64,000 bases of DNA from Pseudomonadota bacterium (lineage in GTDB: Bacteria; Verrucomicrobiota; Verrucomicrobiia; Limisphaerales; SXTU01). The stretch covers positions 1-64,000 of the forward strand of contig RFVF01000002.1 in NCBI GenBank assembly GCA_009922615.1, read 5' to 3'. The translations under genes were made by a program, and so were the position numbers. This document shows positions 25,443 through 34,168 of the stretch, one piece after another (within the stretch, counting starts at the first letter, position 1; every line of letters begins with the position of its first letter). The notes below the pieces were generated by a model, which ran no database searches, was not told the origin of the DNA, and was given only the letters and a program-made list of their open reading frames with translations.

Positions 25443-26093
25443 ATGAAACCGTTCGCCGCCGCCCGCCTTTACACGTTTGTGGACACAGCCTACCTGCACG
25501 GCCGTGATCCGGCGGAGGTGGCGCGAAGACTCTGCGATGGCGGGTCGGACGTCGTGCAACTGCGGGCAAAGGGCGCGCCGGTGGAGGAAATTCGCCGGCT
25601 GGCGGAGGCGGTCCTGCCGGTGTGCGAGCGGGCAGGCGTGGCCTTCGTGCTCAACGATCATCCCAAGCTCGCGCTCCAGCTTGGCGCACCATGCTGTCAT
25701 TTGGGGCAGGAGGATTTCTTCGACGCGGGCTTTCGCACGGCAGCGCAGGTGACGGGTTGTCCGCCACAGATGAAGTTGGGCTTGAGCACGCACGCACCAG
25801 AGGAGGCCAAACGCGCGTTGCGTGCCGCGCCGGATTACATCGCCATCGGGCCAGTGTTTCCGACCGGCACGAAGCCGGGGCGTGCGGCGGTGACGCTCGA
25901 CTACGTGCGGTGGGCGGCGGCGAACGTGACACTGCCGTGGTTCGCGATCGGTGGGATCAACCTGAGCACGCTCGATTCCGTGGTCGACGCCGGCGCGCGG
26001 CGCATCTGTGTGGTGTCGGCGATTCTCAACGCGCCAGACATCGCGGCGGCGTGTGGCGAGTTTCGCCAGCGCCTCGAACAGTTCGAGCTGTGA
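25443..26093 (+). CDS. thiE: Thiamine-phosphate synthase (ThiE)
   Basis: A 216-aa TIM-barrel enzyme that joins hydroxymethylpyrimidine diphosphate and thiazole phosphate to give thiamine phosphate. Family motifs are in order: VVQLRAKG (diphosphate side), FVLNDHPKLA, CHLGQEDF, LGLSTHAPEEA, IAIGPVFPTGTK and AIGGI. LNDHP replaces the more usual INDR, which is within family variation. No other thi genes are close and no TPP riboswitch is visible in the 117 bp upstream. It may be a stand-alone gene. Confidence 0.88.
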   Translation: MKPFAAARLYTFVDTAYLHGRDPAEVARRLCDGGSDVVQLRAKGAPVEEIRRLAEAVLPVCERAGVAFVLNDHPKLALQLGAPCCHLGQEDFFDAGFRTAAQVTGCPPQMKLGLSTHAPEEAKRALRAAPDYIAIGPVFPTGTKPGRAAVTLDYVRWAAANVTLPWFAIGGINLSTLDSVVDAGARRICVVSAILNAPDIAAACGEFRQRLEQFEL

Positions 26094-26188
26094 GTCGCTG
26101 CCAGTGACATTTCTGCAAATTTGATTTGCCCGCGCCTCGCGCCGCTGGCGTCATCGGCCCGGCGTTTCAAAGCAGAAAGTTTCTCCAC

Positions 26189-27451
26189 ATGGACAGTCTC
26201 CTCATCAAAGGCGGCGTCCCCCTCCACGGGGACGTGCAGATCAGCGGCGCGAAGAACGCCGTGCTTCCCATCATGGCTGCGACTTTGCTCACCGCCGAGC
26301 GGTGCGTGATCCGCAACGTGCCCGATCTGAGCGACGTGAAGTTCATGGGGCGCATACTGGAATCACTGGGCTGCACGGTGAAGTTCGAGGGCGACACGCT
26401 CACGGTGCAGGCGCACCGCATCAAGGGCCACGGCGATTACGACCTCATCCGCAAGATGCGCGGCTCCATCTGCATCCTCGGCCCGCTGCTGGGCCGCTTG
26501 CGCAAGGCTGATGTCTCGCAGCCCGGCGGCTGCGTCATCGGCACGCGGCCGATAGACCTGCACTTGAAGGGGCTGCGGGCGCTCGGCGCGAAGATTGTGA
26601 TCGAGGAAGGCTACGTCCGCGCGAAGGCCCCGCGACTCACGGGCACAGAAATTTTCTTGGGCGGGCGCTCCGGCCCAACGGTGCTGGGCACGGCCAACGT
26701 GATGAGTGCGGCGGTGCTGGCCGAGGGCGTCACGATCATCGAGAGCGCCGCGTGCGAGCCTGAGGTTAGCGACTTGGCGCACTTCCTCAATTCGATGGGC
26801 GCGAAGATTCAAGGCGCGGGCAGCCCAACGGTCACCATTACCGGTGTGAAGGAGTTACACGGCGCGGAGCACGAAGTCATTCCCGACCGCATCGAGGCTG
26901 CGACTTTTGCCATCGCCGCCGCGATGACCAACGGCGAGATCACGATCAACGGCGCGCGGCCGGAACACTTGAATGCGGTGATCGACAAATTGCGCGAAGC
27001 AGGCGTGAAGCTGGAGCGGCGCGGCCCTGCGCTGGTCGTCAAGCGCGGTGGCGTGTTGAAGCCCGTGGACGTGACGACGCTGCCCTACGCCGGGTTCCCG
27101 ACGGACGTGCAGGCGCAGATGATGGCGCTCATGTGTCTCACGCCGGGCATCAGCATCATCACCGAGCGCATCTTCGAAAGCCGCTTCGGGCACGTGGCGG
27201 AACTCGGACGGCTCGGAGCGGATATTTCCATCGAGGGGCCGAGTGCGATTGTAAAGGGCGGCAAGCGGCTCAGTGGCGCACCCGTCATGGCCAGCGATCT
27301 GCGCGCCAGCGCCGCACTGGTCATCGCCGGCCTCACCGCGAAGGGCACCACGCAGGTCAACCGCATCTACCACCTGGACCGCGGCTACGAGAAGATCGAC
27401 GCCAAGCTCAAACAGCTCGGCGGGCGGATCGAGCGGATCAAGGAGACTTGA
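26189..27451 (+). CDS. murA: UDP-N-acetylglucosamine 1-carboxyvinyltransferase (MurA)
   Basis: The first committed enzyme of peptidoglycan synthesis, which transfers enolpyruvate from PEP to UDP-GlcNAc in the cytoplasm. In 420 aa the substrate-contacting K22 lies in SGAKNAV and the catalytic, fosfomycin-target Cys is C115 in QPGGCVIGTRP. The C-terminal lobe contains GFPTDVQAQMMAL and RIFESRFGHVAEL, characteristic of MurA rather than AroA. The ATG at 26189 aligns exactly with E. coli numbering; an upstream ATG at 26126 would add 21 unrelated residues. Confidence 0.95.
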   Translation: MDSLLIKGGVPLHGDVQISGAKNAVLPIMAATLLTAERCVIRNVPDLSDVKFMGRILESLGCTVKFEGDTLTVQAHRIKGHGDYDLIRKMRGSICILGPLLGRLRKADVSQPGGCVIGTRPIDLHLKGLRALGAKIVIEEGYVRAKAPRLTGTEIFLGGRSGPTVLGTANVMSAAVLAEGVTIIESAACEPEVSDLAHFLNSMGAKIQGAGSPTVTITGVKELHGAEHEVIPDRIEAATFAIAAAMTNGEITINGARPEHLNAVIDKLREAGVKLERRGPALVVKRGGVLKPVDVTTLPYAGFPTDVQAQMMALMCLTPGISIITERIFESRFGHVAELGRLGADISIEGPSAIVKGGKRLSGAPVMASDLRASAALVIAGLTAKGTTQVNRIYHLDRGYEKIDAKLKQLGGRIERIKET

Positions 27452-27576
27452 GACTTCCGGCGAAGTTTGCGCACGAAGATTTGGCTTTTTTAACGGGCCA
27501 AAATGTGGCATCAGGGACGCCGCATCGTTAGTGGCTGCGGCGCGTTTTGCCAGCCCACGGGTTTACGAGTCGAAAC

Positions 27577-29073
27577 ATGTCAGCGTGGTCCATTGCACTT
27601 TGTTGTTTGACTGGATTCCTGGTCTCGTGGGGTTCGATTCCCCTGATTCTGGATGTTTCCCGGCGGATCGGGGCCAAGCGCGACAAGTGTTTTCACCAGA
27701 CCAATCAGTCTCCAATCCCGCGTTTTGGCGGGATTGCGCTGGGTGCGGGGTTTCTGGCGGTGGCGTTGACGGCGTGTGTATTTCTCGAGGATGGGCTGTC
27801 GTATGAAATGGCGTCGGTGGCGTTCGGAGCGTTGGCCATGTTTGGGCTGGGCTTGCTGGACGACGTGCGTCCCATCGGAGCCAGATTGAAGCTGCTCGGC
27901 CAGATCGTCATCGCGGGCACGGTGGCGTTGGGGGGATCAAACATTGAAACGGTGACGAACCCAATGACCGGCACTGGCTACCATCTGGGCATGTGGGGGA
28001 TGGTCGCCACGGTGGTCTGGCTGGTCGCGTTAACCAATTTGATCAACATCATCGATGGCATCGACGGGCTGGCGGCCGGCATCAGCCTCATGCTCATGGT
28101 GCTCCTCGTGCATGCGACCATGAACAGCTCCCCGTTTTTCCTGATGGTAGCGGCGGGGATGATCGGGGTGCTGGTTGGTTTTCTATACTTCAACTTTCCA
28201 CCAGCCCGCATCTACATGGGCGACAGCGGGGCCTATTTCCTTGGATTTCTAATCGGCGGGATGACGCTAGTGACTTCGCAGAAGGGCACGGTGGCCGCGG
28301 CGTTGCTGGCTCCGGTTTTCGCGCTGGCGCTGCCCATCATCGACGTGACCTTGGCGATCGTGCGCCGCGGCGTGAAGGGGTTGCCAGTGTTTCGTCCAGA
28401 TCGGCGGCACATCCACCACCGGTTGGTCGAGTTTGGTTTTTCCCACCGGCGCACGCTGCTGACGCTGTATGTGCTGTCGACGCTGTTTCTGCTGATGGCG
28501 TTTGGGGTGTTTTGGTCGCAGGGCCGACTGGTGCCGCTGTTTCTGGGGCTATCATTTTTGATCGTTATCTACATCGTTCATTCCTTTGGGCTGGTGTCCT
28601 CCAAATATTCCCTGCGCACTTTCTGGCGCGATGTGCAGGACATCCGGCGGGAGGCGCGTTACACGATACTGCTGGCCCAATGGCTCGAAATGGAAGCTGA
28701 ACGCTGCGCCACGCCGGAATCGCTGTGGGAAAACTTCGTATTCTTCGCTAACAAACTCGAGCTGGCCGAAGTGAAGCTGTTCCTCCGTGCTGGAGAATTG
28801 ACATGGCGGGCTCCCGGCTGCCCGGCGAACGAGTCCGAACTGGAGCGCAAACATCATGACGTGCATGGGCTGGCCATCACGGGCATCGAGGTCGCCGCCC
28901 GCAAAGGCGCCATGAGTCCCAAACTGTTTGAGATGAAATCCGAGCTGGCCGCCGAGGCGTGGTTCAAGGCGGCGACGCGCTGGCGCTCGACTAATCGCGC
29001 GGAAATCGAACTTGCTTCGGACAGCCGCCGCCTTGTGGCCGTTCGGACGGCTCCCGGCCCAGCGGCGCTCTGA
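27577..29073 (+). CDS. WecA/MraY-family undecaprenyl-phosphate sugar-1-phosphate transferase with C-terminal extension
   Basis: An approximately 498-aa integral membrane enzyme that loads a HexNAc-1-phosphate onto undecaprenyl phosphate to start a surface glycan. Diagnostic motifs are LLDDVRPIGARLKLLGQ, NLINIIDGIDGLAAGIS, the metal-binding YMGDSGAYFLGF, and the cytoplasmic His motif RPDRRHIHHRL typical of WecA. Around ten helices end near residue 340. A further 150-residue soluble domain of unknown function follows; WecA normally lacks this. The ATG at 27577 is preferred over a TTG ten codons earlier. It follows murA by 125 bp. Confidence 0.87.
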   Translation: MSAWSIALCCLTGFLVSWGSIPLILDVSRRIGAKRDKCFHQTNQSPIPRFGGIALGAGFLAVALTACVFLEDGLSYEMASVAFGALAMFGLGLLDDVRPIGARLKLLGQIVIAGTVALGGSNIETVTNPMTGTGYHLGMWGMVATVVWLVALTNLINIIDGIDGLAAGISLMLMVLLVHATMNSSPFFLMVAAGMIGVLVGFLYFNFPPARIYMGDSGAYFLGFLIGGMTLVTSQKGTVAAALLAPVFALALPIIDVTLAIVRRGVKGLPVFRPDRRHIHHRLVEFGFSHRRTLLTLYVLSTLFLLMAFGVFWSQGRLVPLFLGLSFLIVIYIVHSFGLVSSKYSLRTFWRDVQDIRREARYTILLAQWLEMEAERCATPESLWENFVFFANKLELAEVKLFLRAGELTWRAPGCPANESELERKHHDVHGLAITGIEVAARKGAMSPKLFEMKSELAAEAWFKAATRWRSTNRAEIELASDSRRLVAVRTAPGPAAL

Positions 29074-29097
29074 GCGCGGAAGCACTTCGCCGGGCTT

Positions 29098-29814
29098 TCA
29101 GCGTTGATACCATCGCTGCAATTCCTCCAGCGGCACGCCCCGGTAGTAGCCCAGCGTCACCCGCCACATGAGGGCATAGGTTCGCAGCACGCCGAGCCGG
29201 GCAAATTTCCGCGCAGAAGTCTGCACCGTGGCCCCGGCCAAGGCGATGCGACCCAGCGGACGCAGGCGTTTACAGAGCTCGAATTCCTCCATCAATGGCA
29301 CGTCCGGCACGCCACCAATTTGCTCCAGTGTCGCGCGCCGCAGAAAAATTCCCTGATCCGCCATGATCCGCTGTGCGACCAGCAGCCGCCACCAACACTT
29401 GGCTCGCGACCCGCGCACGAGCCAGCTCGGCGGGTCGCGGAAGACCTTGTAATAACCGCCCGCAACCACCCCGGGGCGGCCTAGGCAATCCAGCGCTGCG
29501 CGGCCAGCCTCCCGGGTCAACCACGTGTCCGCATGCAGGAACAACAGGACTTCACCCGTGGCCGCTGCGGCTCCGGCGCGCAATTGGCGACCGCGTCCCG
29601 GCAGACAATCCACCACGCGGCAAGCGACCGCCCGGGCCAAGTCCACCGTTTCGTCGCGGCTGCCGCCGTCGGCGATGATGACCTCGCCAATCTCGGGCAC
29701 ATCGCGGAGCCGACGGAGCGTCTCAGGCAATTCCACCGCCTCGTTCATCGTCGGGATCACGACGGAAATTGTGCTTGGGCGGTCAGTCACGGGCGAAGTG
29801 TAGGCAGATCGCAT
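29098..29814 (-). CDS. Family 2 glycosyltransferase, TIGR04283 (arsenosugar-associated) type
   Basis: A 238-aa GT-A enzyme. The N-terminal ISVVIPTMNEA and the metal-binding region ADGGSRDETVDLA and FLHADTWL are typical of GT2. The short length and the closing RTYALMWRVTLGYYRGVPLEEL match the TIGR04283 group. That group is often found with TIGR04282 glycosyltransferases, and such a gene is present at 32275-32883. The ATG at 29814 is chosen because longer starts run into the divergent gene's promoter region. The acceptor is unknown; the arsenosugar link is by family association only. Confidence 0.8.
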   Translation of the reverse strand: MRSAYTSPVTDRPSTISVVIPTMNEAVELPETLRRLRDVPEIGEVIIADGGSRDETVDLARAVACRVVDCLPGRGRQLRAGAAAATGEVLLFLHADTWLTREAGRAALDCLGRPGVVAGGYYKVFRDPPSWLVRGSRAKCWWRLLVAQRIMADQGIFLRRATLEQIGGVPDVPLMEEFELCKRLRPLGRIALAGATVQTSARKFARLGVLRTYALMWRVTLGYYRGVPLEELQRWYQR

Positions 29815-29882
29815 ACGAATGTCGCGGCCTTCGCACGACATCACGCTTCTCACAGTGCCAGTTTCGCGACTATTTTCCGGCC

Positions 29883-30722
29883 GTGCGCCGACAACCACTT
29901 CAAGTCTTCCTGACGGTAGCCCTGCTCGTCACCGCCATCGGCTTGGTGCAGACCGTGACTCGGCTCCGCACCGCGCGCGCACAACTCTCGGACAATGGCC
30001 GCGAACTGGAACGACTTCGGCAGGAGCTGAAGGATTTGAAAGCGGACACGCTCGCGCGGCAAGCCCGCCCGACCTTGCCCGACTCCACCGCCGAGCTAGA
30101 GCTGGCACGCTTGCGCAATGAGGTGACGCGTTTGCGCGCGGAGCAGAAAACGGCATCAGCGCGGGCGCCGTCAGTTCGCGGGCCCGGTCCGACCGCTGCT
30201 ACCCCGCCAGTGCCGGGCCCAACCGAGATTTACAGCGTCAGTGCTGATGTTTCCGCCAACGTGAGCTTGGGCCAAGCGCTGGCCGTGGGCGGGTGGGAAA
30301 GCCAGGTGCCGGGCCGGCGCATCGTCGGATTGGTCACGCCAGAACTGACGCCGGACACCTCAGGCGCGGTGCTGATGACAACGCAGTTGATTGAGCTGCC
30401 GGATGGCGCGATGGAAACCTTCGGCCTGCAGGGCTTGCGCACCGCGCTGACGAACAGTGCGACGCACAGCGTGTTTTCAGCGGAACAACTGAAGGCGCTG
30501 CTGGCCAAGGCGCATTCGCAAGATGGGGTCGATCTCCTGGCCGCGCCGCGTGTCCTCACCATGAGCGGTCAGGCGGCCGAGATCTCCGTCACCCAGCCCA
30601 ATTCCGACGGTATTCAACTTGGGCCACGAATGCGTCTCACCCCCACGTTGGACGCTACGGGCACGACCGTGCGGTTGGACCTGCACCTGGAACTGAATCA
30701 GGAACGCGCGCCAAGGCCGTAA
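29883..30722 (+). CDS. Membrane-anchored coiled-coil protein with secretin-like C-terminal region
   Basis: About 279 aa from a GTG at 29883. An N-terminal helix (FLTVALLVTAIGLVQTV) anchors the protein. A coiled coil follows, with heptads such as RELERLRQELKDL and LELARLRNEVTRLRAE, then a Pro-rich linker. The C-terminal 130 residues include DLLAAPRVLTMSGQAAEISV, which resembles the conserved strand of type II/III and type IV pilus secretins (APRVTT-type). A pore-forming secretin is much longer, so this is a partial or repurposed domain. The start is uncertain; an earlier ATG would overlap the divergent glycosyltransferase. Confidence 0.55.
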   Translation: MRRQPLQVFLTVALLVTAIGLVQTVTRLRTARAQLSDNGRELERLRQELKDLKADTLARQARPTLPDSTAELELARLRNEVTRLRAEQKTASARAPSVRGPGPTAATPPVPGPTEIYSVSADVSANVSLGQALAVGGWESQVPGRRIVGLVTPELTPDTSGAVLMTTQLIELPDGAMETFGLQGLRTALTNSATHSVFSAEQLKALLAKAHSQDGVDLLAAPRVLTMSGQAAEISVTQPNSDGIQLGPRMRLTPTLDATGTTVRLDLHLELNQERAPRP

Positions 30723-30808
30723 CGGTGATGGGCCGGAAATGACGACGCTCGCCAAACTGCCGCCTTGTATCGCGCCGCGCCATTCACCTACGCTCCAATC
30801 CAGCATCC

Positions 30809-32278
30809 ATGAGCCACGAGCCTGACCCTGAGCCGCAGAGCACCATCTTCATCCGCAAGACGGGGCCGGATGGGCAGGCGGCCAAGTTCAAGCCGGCGCC
30901 CACCAAGCCCCCCGAGGCCACGTCACTTAGCCAGCTCTCGCCGCAACAACGCAAATCCGGCCTCGCCGCATGGCTGGGCTGGCTCTTCGACGGTCTGGAC
31001 ATGCACCTCTACGGCCTCGTGGCCGCACCGTTCGTCGCCTATTTGCTGCACAAGGAGGGTCTCATCCCTGACCCATCCGATGTAGCGAATGATTTTGTCA
31101 AGCAGCGTAGCGGCTGGATTCAAGGTTCTTTTCTCATCGGCTGGGCGCTGGGAGGCGCATTTTTCGGGCGCCTCGGCGACATCCTCGGACGCAGCCGTTC
31201 GCTGGCGCTGACCATCCTGACCTACGCGGCGTTCACCGGGCTGTCGTTCTTCGCACAAACGTGGTGGCAGCTGATGATCTTCCGCTTCCTTGCCGCGCTG
31301 GGCATCGGCGGCGAATGGGCCGTGGGCTCCTCACTGCTCTCGGAGACGTGGCCAAAAAAATGGCGGCCGTGGGTCGCCGCCGTGCTGCAAACCGGCGTGA
31401 ACCTCGGCGTATTGCTCGCGTGTCTCACCACCTACCTTGCCGCGCTGCATCCGAATTACCACCCGAAGTGGGTCTTCCTCGTGGGCGTGCTGCCCGCGCT
31501 GCTGGTCTTCTGGATTCGTCGGCACGTGCCCGAACCGGAGGAGTGGCACGCGGCGAAGCGCGAAGCGCTCGGCTTCCAGCCCGGCATCGCCGATCTCTTT
31601 CGCGGCGCAGTCCGCCGCACGACGATCCTCACCATCATTGTCTGCGCCTGCGGCCTGACGGCGTGGTGGGCGTTTCAATTCTGGCACGCGCAGCATTTGC
31701 GGAATCTGCCGGACCTCAACGACGCGGCGAAAGCCGAATTCATCAAGCTCGCGCCCGGCGGCGATGCTGCGAAGTGGATCGCGGCCTACAAACAGAAAGT
31801 CGTCAGCCTCGCCTTCTTCGTCGTCATCTCGGCGAGCATCTTCGGAAACTTCGCCGCCGCCGCGCTGGCCCGGTCGTTTGGCTACCGCCGCTCCATTGCG
31901 ATCTGCTACTTCTGTTTCTTTCTCGCGATGGGCGGCACCTTCATCCAGCCACGCGGCTATGAATCACTGGTGTGGTTTTGGTTTCCGCTCACGGGCTTTT
32001 TCTCCGGCGTCTTCGGCCTGTTCACCATGTATCTGCCGCCGCTCTTTCCCACGCTGCTGCGCACCACGGGCGCGGGCTTCTGCTACAACATCGGCCGCAT
32101 CGCTTCCGCCGCTGGCGTGATCTTCTCCGGTTCGCTGGCCAGCGGAGGTGACTTCAAGAAAACCCTGCTCTTCGCCGCGTGCCTGTTCGTGCCGGCCATC
32201 TTTGTCGCGCTCATCCTGCCCGAGCCGAAGGATCTCGGCGGCCACGCGACAGAGACCGAACTCGCGGCGGTGGAATGA
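30809..32278 (+). CDS. MFS transporter (sugar/organic-acid porter type)
   Basis: A 489-aa inner-membrane secondary transporter with about twelve helices after a hydrophilic N-terminal tail of about 50 residues. The loop 2-3 signature GRLGDILGRSRSLAL and the early DGLDMHLYGLVAAPF motif are typical of the aromatic-acid/sugar H+ symporter branch of MFS. An unusual larger loop sits at about residues 285-330. The substrate is not predictable. Its stop overlaps the next gene's start (ATGA), so the two are coupled. Confidence 0.82.
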   Translation: MSHEPDPEPQSTIFIRKTGPDGQAAKFKPAPTKPPEATSLSQLSPQQRKSGLAAWLGWLFDGLDMHLYGLVAAPFVAYLLHKEGLIPDPSDVANDFVKQRSGWIQGSFLIGWALGGAFFGRLGDILGRSRSLALTILTYAAFTGLSFFAQTWWQLMIFRFLAALGIGGEWAVGSSLLSETWPKKWRPWVAAVLQTGVNLGVLLACLTTYLAALHPNYHPKWVFLVGVLPALLVFWIRRHVPEPEEWHAAKREALGFQPGIADLFRGAVRRTTILTIIVCACGLTAWWAFQFWHAQHLRNLPDLNDAAKAEFIKLAPGGDAAKWIAAYKQKVVSLAFFVVISASIFGNFAAAALARSFGYRRSIAICYFCFFLAMGGTFIQPRGYESLVWFWFPLTGFFSGVFGLFTMYLPPLFPTLLRTTGAGFCYNIGRIASAAGVIFSGSLASGGDFKKTLLFAACLFVPAIFVALILPEPKDLGGHATETELAAVE

Positions 32279-32883
32279 GCAGGGAGGCCAACCGCCTGGT
32301 CGTCTTCCTCAAGGCTCCGCGCGTGGGCAAGGTGAAAACCCGGCTGGCCGAAACTCTCGGTGCGGAGGCTGCCCGCGCCGCCTACGTAAAGCTCGTCGAA
32401 ACCCTGTGTGCGAACCTCGCCTCGCTGCGCGCGGTGGAGCTGTGCTTCACGCCTGCGGAGGCTGCCACCGAAATTCAACCGTGGCTGCGCGAAGGCTGGT
32501 CCCGGTTCCCCCAATCAACCGGCGACTTGGGCCAGCGGCTGGACGCCGCGTTTACCGCGCATTTTCGCACCGACGCCGAGCGTGTTGTCATCATCGGTTC
32601 GGATTGCCCGGCGGTGACTACCACGGATATCGAGGACGCCTGGCTGGCGTTGGAGGCGCACGATGTGGTGCTTGGCCCGGCGTTGGATGGCGGCTACTGG
32701 CTCATCGGCCTGCGCGCACCGCAACCCGAACTTTTTCGCATGATGCCGTGGAGCACAGACGGTGTGTTTTCCGAGACGATGCGCCGGGCGCGTGAGGCCG
32801 GACTGCGCGTCGCCACCCTGCGCGAACTCGCCGACGTGGACACGGCAGCGGACTGGGAGCGTTGGCGGGCGAGACCGGGATGA
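32275..32883 (+). CDS. DUF2064 / TIGR04282 arsenosugar-type glycosyltransferase
   Basis: A 202-aa nucleotide-diphospho-sugar-transferase-like protein. The signature VVFLKAPRVGKVKTRLAETLG near the N-terminus, VIIGSDCPAVT in the middle and LGPALDGGYWLIGL identify the TIGR04282/DUF2064 family. These proteins cluster with TIGR04283 glycosyltransferases, here 2.5 kb away on the other strand, and in some genomes with arsenosugar synthesis genes. The ATG at 32275 overlaps the MFS stop by four bases. No arsenic methyltransferase or ArsS homologue is evident nearby. Confidence 0.82.
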   Translation: MSREANRLVVFLKAPRVGKVKTRLAETLGAEAARAAYVKLVETLCANLASLRAVELCFTPAEAATEIQPWLREGWSRFPQSTGDLGQRLDAAFTAHFRTDAERVVIIGSDCPAVTTTDIEDAWLALEAHDVVLGPALDGGYWLIGLRAPQPELFRMMPWSTDGVFSETMRRAREAGLRVATLRELADVDTAADWERWRARPG

Positions 32884-33020
32884 AATCCCAAGCTCCAAGT
32901 TCCAAACCTCAAAGCTGCTCCGAATCTCAAATTCCAAAACCCTTCGTTGCTCTTGGGGAGAATCCCGATCAAGCAACCCTGTTTGCCTCATTGGTGTTTG
33001 GGATTTGGAGCTTTTCTCCC
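32884..33020. repeat. Low-complexity intergenic repeat of TCCAA words with opposed arms
   Basis: The left part reads as repeated AATCCCA, GCTCCAA, GTTCCAAA and ATTCCAAAA words, and the right part carries their complements (TTTGGGATTTGGAGCTTTT, 32998-33016). The segment could fold into a long imperfect hairpin. Its words overlap those of the in-gene repeat at 14723-14783. It lies between two genes in the same direction. Similar purine/pyrimidine-biased repeats occur in Verrucomicrobiota genomes from memory; that link is inference. Confidence 0.6.
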
Positions 33021-33046
33021 CCCGCCTTTTCGCCGCAAATTCCCCC

Positions 33047-34072
33047 ATGCTCAACCTCGCCCTTGTCGGACTCGGCTTCATGGCGGCCACGCACATCAAG
33101 GCGCTGCGGCAGGTGCCCGGCGTGCGCGTCGCCGCGCTCTGCAACCCCAGCGGCCGCCATCTCGACGGCGACTTCACCGGCGTCGCCGGCAACGTGGGCG
33201 ACAACGCGCCGGTGAAGCTGGAACCGGGCAGCTTCAAGGCCTTCCACGACTTCGCCGCGCTGCTCGCCGATCCCGAAATTCACGCCGTGGACATTTGTGC
33301 CCCCACGCTCGCGCACCACGATCTCGCCATCGCCGCGCTGCGAGCCGGCAAACACGTGCTCTGCGAAAAACCCTTCGCCCGCACCGCGGCGCAGGCTCGC
33401 GCGATGGCCGCGGTCGCCAAGAAAACCAGCCGCATCCTCATGCCAGCGATGTGTCTGCGCTTTTTTCCCGAATGGGTGTGGGTGCGGGCGGCCATCGCGG
33501 ACGGGCGCTTCGGCAAAGTTTTTTCCGCACGCTTCCGCCGCGTGGCCGAGCCGCCGGGCTGGGGCCAGGCCAACTTCCTCGACGGTGCGAAATCGGGCGG
33601 AGCGCTACTGGATCTGCATATTCACGACACGGATTTCGTGCAGTTCTGCTTCGGTCGGCCGCTCGCCGTGCGTTCGGCGGGCTACACGAAAATCAGCGGG
33701 GCCATTGACCACGTCGTGACGGAATACGAAGTCGCCGGCGGCGCGTTGGTCCACGCGGAGGGTGCGTGGTGCATGACGCCCGGCTTCGGCTTCAACATGA
33801 GCTACACCGTGAACTTCGAGCGTGCCACGGTGGACTACGATCTCGCGCGCGGGGCCGATGCACTGAAGGTTTGCGAAGCCGGCCAGCCGGCGCAGACGCT
33901 CAAGCTCGGCCAGCCCGATGGCTATGCCGGCGAGCTGCGCCACTTCGTCGAGTGCGCTACCAGCGGGCGGCAACCTTCGGTGGTCACGGCAGATGATGGC
34001 GTCAGCTCAGTGGAGATTTGCGAGGCGGAGGCCGAATCCATACGGCTGAAGCAACGTATCGCGCTCGGTTGA
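33047..34072 (+). CDS. Gfo/Idh/MocA-family oxidoreductase
   Basis: A 341-aa NAD(P)-dependent oxidoreductase unrelated in detail to the copy at 24 kb. It begins LNLALVGLGFMAATHIKAL (Rossmann GxGxxA at about 8-13). The EKP motif is in HVLCEKPFA near residue 105, and the catalytic-region GGALLDLHIHDTDF provides the conserved Asp-x-x-x-His. No signal peptide is seen. The ATG at 33047 follows the repeat region. It is probably a sugar dehydrogenase; the substrate is unknown. Confidence 0.85.
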   Translation: MLNLALVGLGFMAATHIKALRQVPGVRVAALCNPSGRHLDGDFTGVAGNVGDNAPVKLEPGSFKAFHDFAALLADPEIHAVDICAPTLAHHDLAIAALRAGKHVLCEKPFARTAAQARAMAAVAKKTSRILMPAMCLRFFPEWVWVRAAIADGRFGKVFSARFRRVAEPPGWGQANFLDGAKSGGALLDLHIHDTDFVQFCFGRPLAVRSAGYTKISGAIDHVVTEYEVAGGALVHAEGAWCMTPGFGFNMSYTVNFERATVDYDLARGADALKVCEAGQPAQTLKLGQPDGYAGELRHFVECATSGRQPSVVTADDGVSSVEICEAEAESIRLKQRIALG

Positions 34073-34168
34073 GAAATCGGCGATTGACCGTTACGCAGCC
34101 CCGCATAGCCTCGCGCGCGTGATTTTTTGTCCTGCCCGATTTCCCCAGCCCCAGCACTCTGTGACCGC

